Assembly: GCA_965116115.1 (NCBI GenBank)
Contig: OZ220486.1
Span: 3,100,001 to 3,164,000 of the forward strand
Origin: JAPOXR01 sp965116115
Lineage (GTDB): Bacteria > Pseudomonadota > Alphaproteobacteria > Rhodobacterales > Rhodobacteraceae
Length of the DNA stretch: 64,000 bases
Reading direction: 5' to 3'
Part shown: in pieces, positions 61,062-64,000 of the stretch
Position numbering within the stretch: position 1 is the stretch's first letter
Layout: every line of letters begins with the position of its first letter
The notes under the pieces: model-generated
The model's input: the letters and a program-made list of their open reading frames with translations, nothing else
Told to the model about the DNA's origin: nothing
Databases searched by the model: none
Made by a program: the position numbers and the translations under genes

Positions 61062-61923
61062 GCACAAACCTCGGATCGTGGCCGGACTCCAAACCGAACT
61101 TCGTTCCCCGATCGTAGATCAGATTGAACTCCGCATAATGTCCCCGGTGCACAAGCTGAGCCTCGCGGTCCGACTCCGTCCAGCGAGCATCCCGGCGCCG
61201 CAGCAAAACGGGCAGATAAGCTTTGAGGAAGGCCCTGCCGACATCTGTCACGAATCTGAAATCCGCATTCCAGTCGCCAGTGTTCAGATCATCGAAAAAT
61301 ATGCCGCCGGCGCCGCGGGCGCGGTTCCGGTGGCGGATGAAAAAATATTCGCCGGCCCAGCTGCGGAACCGCGGATAGTATTCCGGATCCGCGCGGTCGC
61401 AGCAGATTTTCAGCGCAGCGTGAAATTCCTGCGTGTCTTCAGGAAATTCAATGCATGGATTCAGGTCGGAACCGCCGCCGAACCACCAACGCGCCGGGGT
61501 CCAGAACATCCGGGTATTGAAATGAACCGCCGGAACCTTGGGATTGCGCATATGCGCCACCAGCGATACCCCGGACGCCCAGAAACGGGGATCGCTCCCC
61601 AGTTCCTCGGCTGACTTTCCTGAAGCAAGACGCCGAAGCGCATTTTCCTCCAGCGTGCCGTATACCGTGGATGCGTTGACTCCGACTTTTTCGAACAGCC
61701 GGCCTTCCCGCAGAACCGACATGACCCCGCCGCCTCTGTCGGATCCGTCGCGTGCCGGCGCCGATGTCCGTTCGGTTTCAAAAACCGGCGGGGACCGGCC
61801 GTCTTCACTGCCGTCCCACATTTCCGCTTCAAGGAGTTCGAACCTTCGGCAGTAAGATTCCCGCAGGCCCGAAAACCACGCCTGCGCCGCCTGCTTTTCT
61901 TTTTGAAATCCTTCCTCTTGCAT
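61027..61923 (-). CDS. hemF: Oxygen-dependent coproporphyrinogen III oxidase
   Basis: A 298-residue enzyme that uses O2 to convert coproporphyrinogen III to protoporphyrinogen IX. The family blocks AVHFNTRMFWTP, WFGGGSDLNPCI and EFNLIYDRGTKFGLESGH are present. Start ATG 61923 is preferred: GGAAAGG lies upstream, and the longer frame begins with TTG. The gene product needs oxygen, so a strain living by nitrate would also need HemN, which is not in the window. Confidence 0.94.
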   Translation of the reverse strand: MQEEGFQKEKQAAQAWFSGLRESYCRRFELLEAEMWDGSEDGRSPPVFETERTSAPARDGSDRGGGVMSVLREGRLFEKVGVNASTVYGTLEENALRRLASGKSAEELGSDPRFWASGVSLVAHMRNPKVPAVHFNTRMFWTPARWWFGGGSDLNPCIEFPEDTQEFHAALKICCDRADPEYYPRFRSWAGEYFFIRHRNRARGAGGIFFDDLNTGDWNADFRFVTDVGRAFLKAYLPVLLRRRDARWTESDREAQLVHRGHYAEFNLIYDRGTKFGLESGHDPRFVLMSLPPLARWP

Positions 61924-61984
61924 CCCCGCCGCCTTTCCGGAGAGCCGCCGCGGCAAACCCGTTCCGGATTCGTCTTTGAAATCG

Positions 61985-62584
61985 TCAATATGCCCGCCGG
62001 GACAACATCGCGGCGGTTATCGTGCCGCCGTCCAGAAGATCCAGTTCGCCCCCGACAGGAACTCCCTGACCCAGCGTCGTGATCCGGACTTTCTGCCCCT
62101 CCAGCCGGTCCGCGATGTAATGTGCCGTCGTCTGACCATCAACCGTCGCGCTGAGGGCCAGAATGACTTCGTCCGTTTTTCCTTCCGACACCCGCCGCAC
62201 CAGATCAGGAATGCGGAGCTCATCGGGGCCGATATTGTCAAGCATGGAAAGAACCCCGCCCAGAATATGGTAGCGGCCGCTGAAGGCTCCCGCCCGCTCC
62301 ATCGCCCAAAGGTCGGAGACGTCCTGCACCACGCAGATCTCCCGGTTCGACCTCTCAGGGGATCTGCAGATCCCGCACAGATCATGCGCACAGAAATTTC
62401 CGCAGACGGCGCATAACCGCACGGTGTCCGCAGCCTTCCGCATCGCGGACGCGATCTCCGCGAGGCGGCTGCGTCTGGATTTCAAAAGATGCAGCACAAT
62501 GCGGCGGGACGAAACCGGACCGAGACCCGGAAGCCTCGCCAGCAACTCAATCAGGTCATTGATTTCATTCAATTCTTGGTTCAA
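61985..62584 (-). CDS. recR: Recombination mediator RecR
   Basis: A 199-residue protein acting with RecF and RecO in gap repair. A helix-hairpin-helix (LPGLGPVSSRRIVLHLL) at the start, a C4 zinc finger (CAVCGNFCAHDLCGIC) and a Toprim domain (ICVVQDVSDLWAME) are all in order. It follows dnaX by 44 nt. Confidence 0.95.
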   Translation of the reverse strand: MNQELNEINDLIELLARLPGLGPVSSRRIVLHLLKSRRSRLAEIASAMRKAADTVRLCAVCGNFCAHDLCGICRSPERSNREICVVQDVSDLWAMERAGAFSGRYHILGGVLSMLDNIGPDELRIPDLVRRVSEGKTDEVILALSATVDGQTTAHYIADRLEGQKVRITTLGQGVPVGGELDLLDGGTITAAMLSRRAY

Positions 62585-62628
62585 AGCGATGCTCGGTCTC
62601 AGAAACCCGCCATTTGATGCAGACGAGA

Positions 62629-64000
62629 CTATTCCTGCGCCAAACGCACGACAGAGCCGGGAAACGATTTAATCACACTCTGAGACAGTTCGTGCTTCTC
62701 GGCTTCCAGCAGCCGCCGCTGTTCAGAGTCGCCTTTGATATCGGCTTTCAGCCTGTGAGACCGGTCATCTGAGTGCAGCTGCTCGACCCTCCAGTCCCGG
62801 GACGTCGCCCGGCTCACTTCAGCCTGCAGTTGTTCGGCGAATTGAGCCGGCGCACCGGCATCGAGCCGCAGACTGATGGTGCCAAGCGCGATCTGAACAT
62901 CTTCAGCGAATGTTTCCAAAGCCGAAGCGAGATGCGCGTTCCGGCCGGTTTTCAATATTTCGAGAAGATCGGCGCGCGAGGTCAGTGCAACCGTTCGAGC
63001 CGCCGCGGACGCCGCGTCGTCTCCGGACCGATGCTCGTCCCGGTCGATTCCGGATCCGGCCGGAACCGCTTGAACTTCCGCGGCGGCAGATTCCGGCGCT
63101 TGAGAAGAACCGGCTGCTGCCGGATTTATTTTGCCGGTGAGTTTCCGCAGAAGATCGCCCGGCGGCGGAATTTCCTGTACGTAGCACAGGCGGATAACTG
63201 CCATTTCAGCCGCCATGATGGGGCTGGGCGAATTCGGCGCCTCCTCAACCGCCTTCAAGAGCATCTGCCATGCCCGCGAAAGAGAGCCCATCGGCAGATT
63301 CCCGGCCATCTCCAGCCCCCGCTTCGACTCATCGGGCGGCAAACCGGTATCCTGGCCTGTGTCCGGCGACACTTTCAGGACCGAAATCAAATGAACCGCC
63401 TCGGCGAGATCCCGAAGCACAGCGTGCGGATCCGCCCCTTCACTGTATTGTGAATTCAGTTCCTTGATAGCCGAAGCGATCTCCCCTTTCATGATCAATT
63501 CCAAGAGATCAAAAGTACGGCCCCTGTCAGCCAGACCGAGCATTTCCCGGACAGCGGCCGGCCCGATCTCATCTCCGCCCTGTCCCGCTGCCTGATCCAG
63601 AAGGCTGACGGCGTCGCGGACCGATCCTTCGGCCGCCCGCGTGATCAAATCAACGGCATCGCGCGTGACCGGAATTTTCTCCTGTTCGGCAATTGAAAGC
63701 AGATGATCCCGCATCACCGGCGGCTCAATCCTTTTCAGATCAAACCGCTGGCAGCGCGACAGCACGGTCACCGGGACTTTGCGGATTTCCGTCGTGGCGA
63801 AAATAAACTTCACATGATCGGGGGGTTCTTCCAAGGTTTTGAGCAGCGCGTTGAATGCATGCGTGGACAGCATGTGAATTTCATCAATCAGATACACTCT
63901 GTAGCGGCCCTGAGTGGGTTCGAACGAGACATTCTCCAGAATGTCGCGCATCTCGTTAACTTGGCTGCGGGACGCCGCGTCCAGCTCAAGGACATCCATA
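62629..64000 (-). CDS. dnaX: DNA polymerase III gamma/tau subunit, 5' part outside the window
   Basis: The C-terminal 456 or more residues of DnaX; the N-terminal part with Walker A and the zinc finger lies beyond the right edge. Visible are DAASRSQVNEMRDILENV, Walker B/DEXH LIDEIHMLSTHAFNALLKTLEEPP, sensor 1 (FIFATTEIRKVPVTVLSRCQRFDL) and sensor 2 region (AAEGSVRDAVSLLDQA). A long, Ala- and Ser-rich tail with the tau domain follows. It is the clamp-loader ATPase. YbaB, often between dnaX and recR, is absent here. Confidence 0.95.
   Translation of the reverse strand, partial: MDVLELDAASRSQVNEMRDILENVSFEPTQGRYRVYLIDEIHMLSTHAFNALLKTLEEPPDHVKFIFATTEIRKVPVTVLSRCQRFDLKRIEPPVMRDHLLSIAEQEKIPVTRDAVDLITRAAEGSVRDAVSLLDQAAGQGGDEIGPAAVREMLGLADRGRTFDLLELIMKGEIASAIKELNSQYSEGADPHAVLRDLAEAVHLISVLKVSPDTGQDTGLPPDESKRGLEMAGNLPMGSLSRAWQMLLKAVEEAPNSPSPIMAAEMAVIRLCYVQEIPPPGDLLRKLTGKINPAAAGSSQAPESAAAEVQAVPAGSGIDRDEHRSGDDAASAAARTVALTSRADLLEILKTGRNAHLASALETFAEDVQIALGTISLRLDAGAPAQFAEQLQAEVSRATSRDWRVEQLHSDDRSHRLKADIKGDSEQRRLLEAEKHELSQSVIKSFPGSVVRLAQE

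Overview
The window is a GC-rich, densely packed bacterial chromosome segment, most likely from an alphaproteobacterium (Rhodospirillales- or Rhizobiales-like). The grounds are gene content and family style: narG-type nitrate respiration with two NarK transporters, a PuuE-UraD fusion, ureidoglycine aminohydrolase, tripartite tricarboxylate (TTT) and Dpp-type uptake systems, O2-dependent HemF, and a small protein ending ANDNRP. No rRNA, tRNA or CRISPR array was recognised. The taxonomic call is an inference.

Layout, left to right. (1) 292-10721, minus strand: one nitrate-respiration operon, narK1-narK2-narG-narH-narJ-narI plus a parvulin-type PpiC, behind a near-perfect FNR/NarR-type box. (2) 11134-16597, minus: a Dpp/Opp-type ABC transporter whose second permease and first ATPase are fused, with an intrinsic terminator between the binding-protein gene and the permease genes. 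(3) 17060-20700: a decay zone with a Uma2 pseudogene, an RTX-repeat pseudogene, an IS5-family (IS427-like) element, a DUF1028 gene and a miniature inverted-repeat element with an 8-bp target duplication. (4) 20705-28943: ridA facing an eight-gene plus-strand operon (NMT1-type ABC transporter, cytosine-deaminase-like amidohydrolase, FAD-linked oxidase, two flavodoxin-fold NAD(P)H reductases, creatininase-family hydrolase). This looks like an undescribed nitrogen-heterocycle or amide catabolic pathway and is the best candidate for a new system. (5) 29098-34812: two c-type cytochrome genes, then divergent tesA / ybbA-ybbP. (6) 34786-43425, minus: a purine-to-ammonia island (ureDABCEFG, PuuE-UraD fusion, allE, allA), with a truncated second copy of the ureD 3' end. 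(7) 43977-46790: glnD, the PII uridylyltransferase. (8) 46983-49984: a large autotransporter adhesin with a 12-G tract at its 5' end, a probable phase-variable locus. (9) 49985-51183: accessory DNA holding the second miniature element and a transposase scrap. (10) 51184-55780: TTT transporter tctC-tctB-tctA followed by DUF1446 (AtuA-like) and DUF4387. (11) 56313-58098: an AbiEi/AbiEii type IV toxin-antitoxin pair behind a palindromic operator-like site, then another inverted-repeat-bounded element. (12) 58917-63999: housekeeping genes hemC, hemE, hemF, recR and a 5'-truncated dnaX.

Nitrogen is the common theme. Nitrate serves as an electron acceptor. Purine ureides and urea are broken down to ammonia, and GlnD, which signals nitrogen status through PII, is encoded divergently next to the urease operon. 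The pathway from OHCU to ammonia is almost complete in cis and lacks only allantoate amidohydrolase. The mobile and degenerate pieces cluster at 17-20.6 kb, 41.9-42.6 kb, 50-51 kb and 58.1-58.5 kb, which marks these as the plastic joints of the region.
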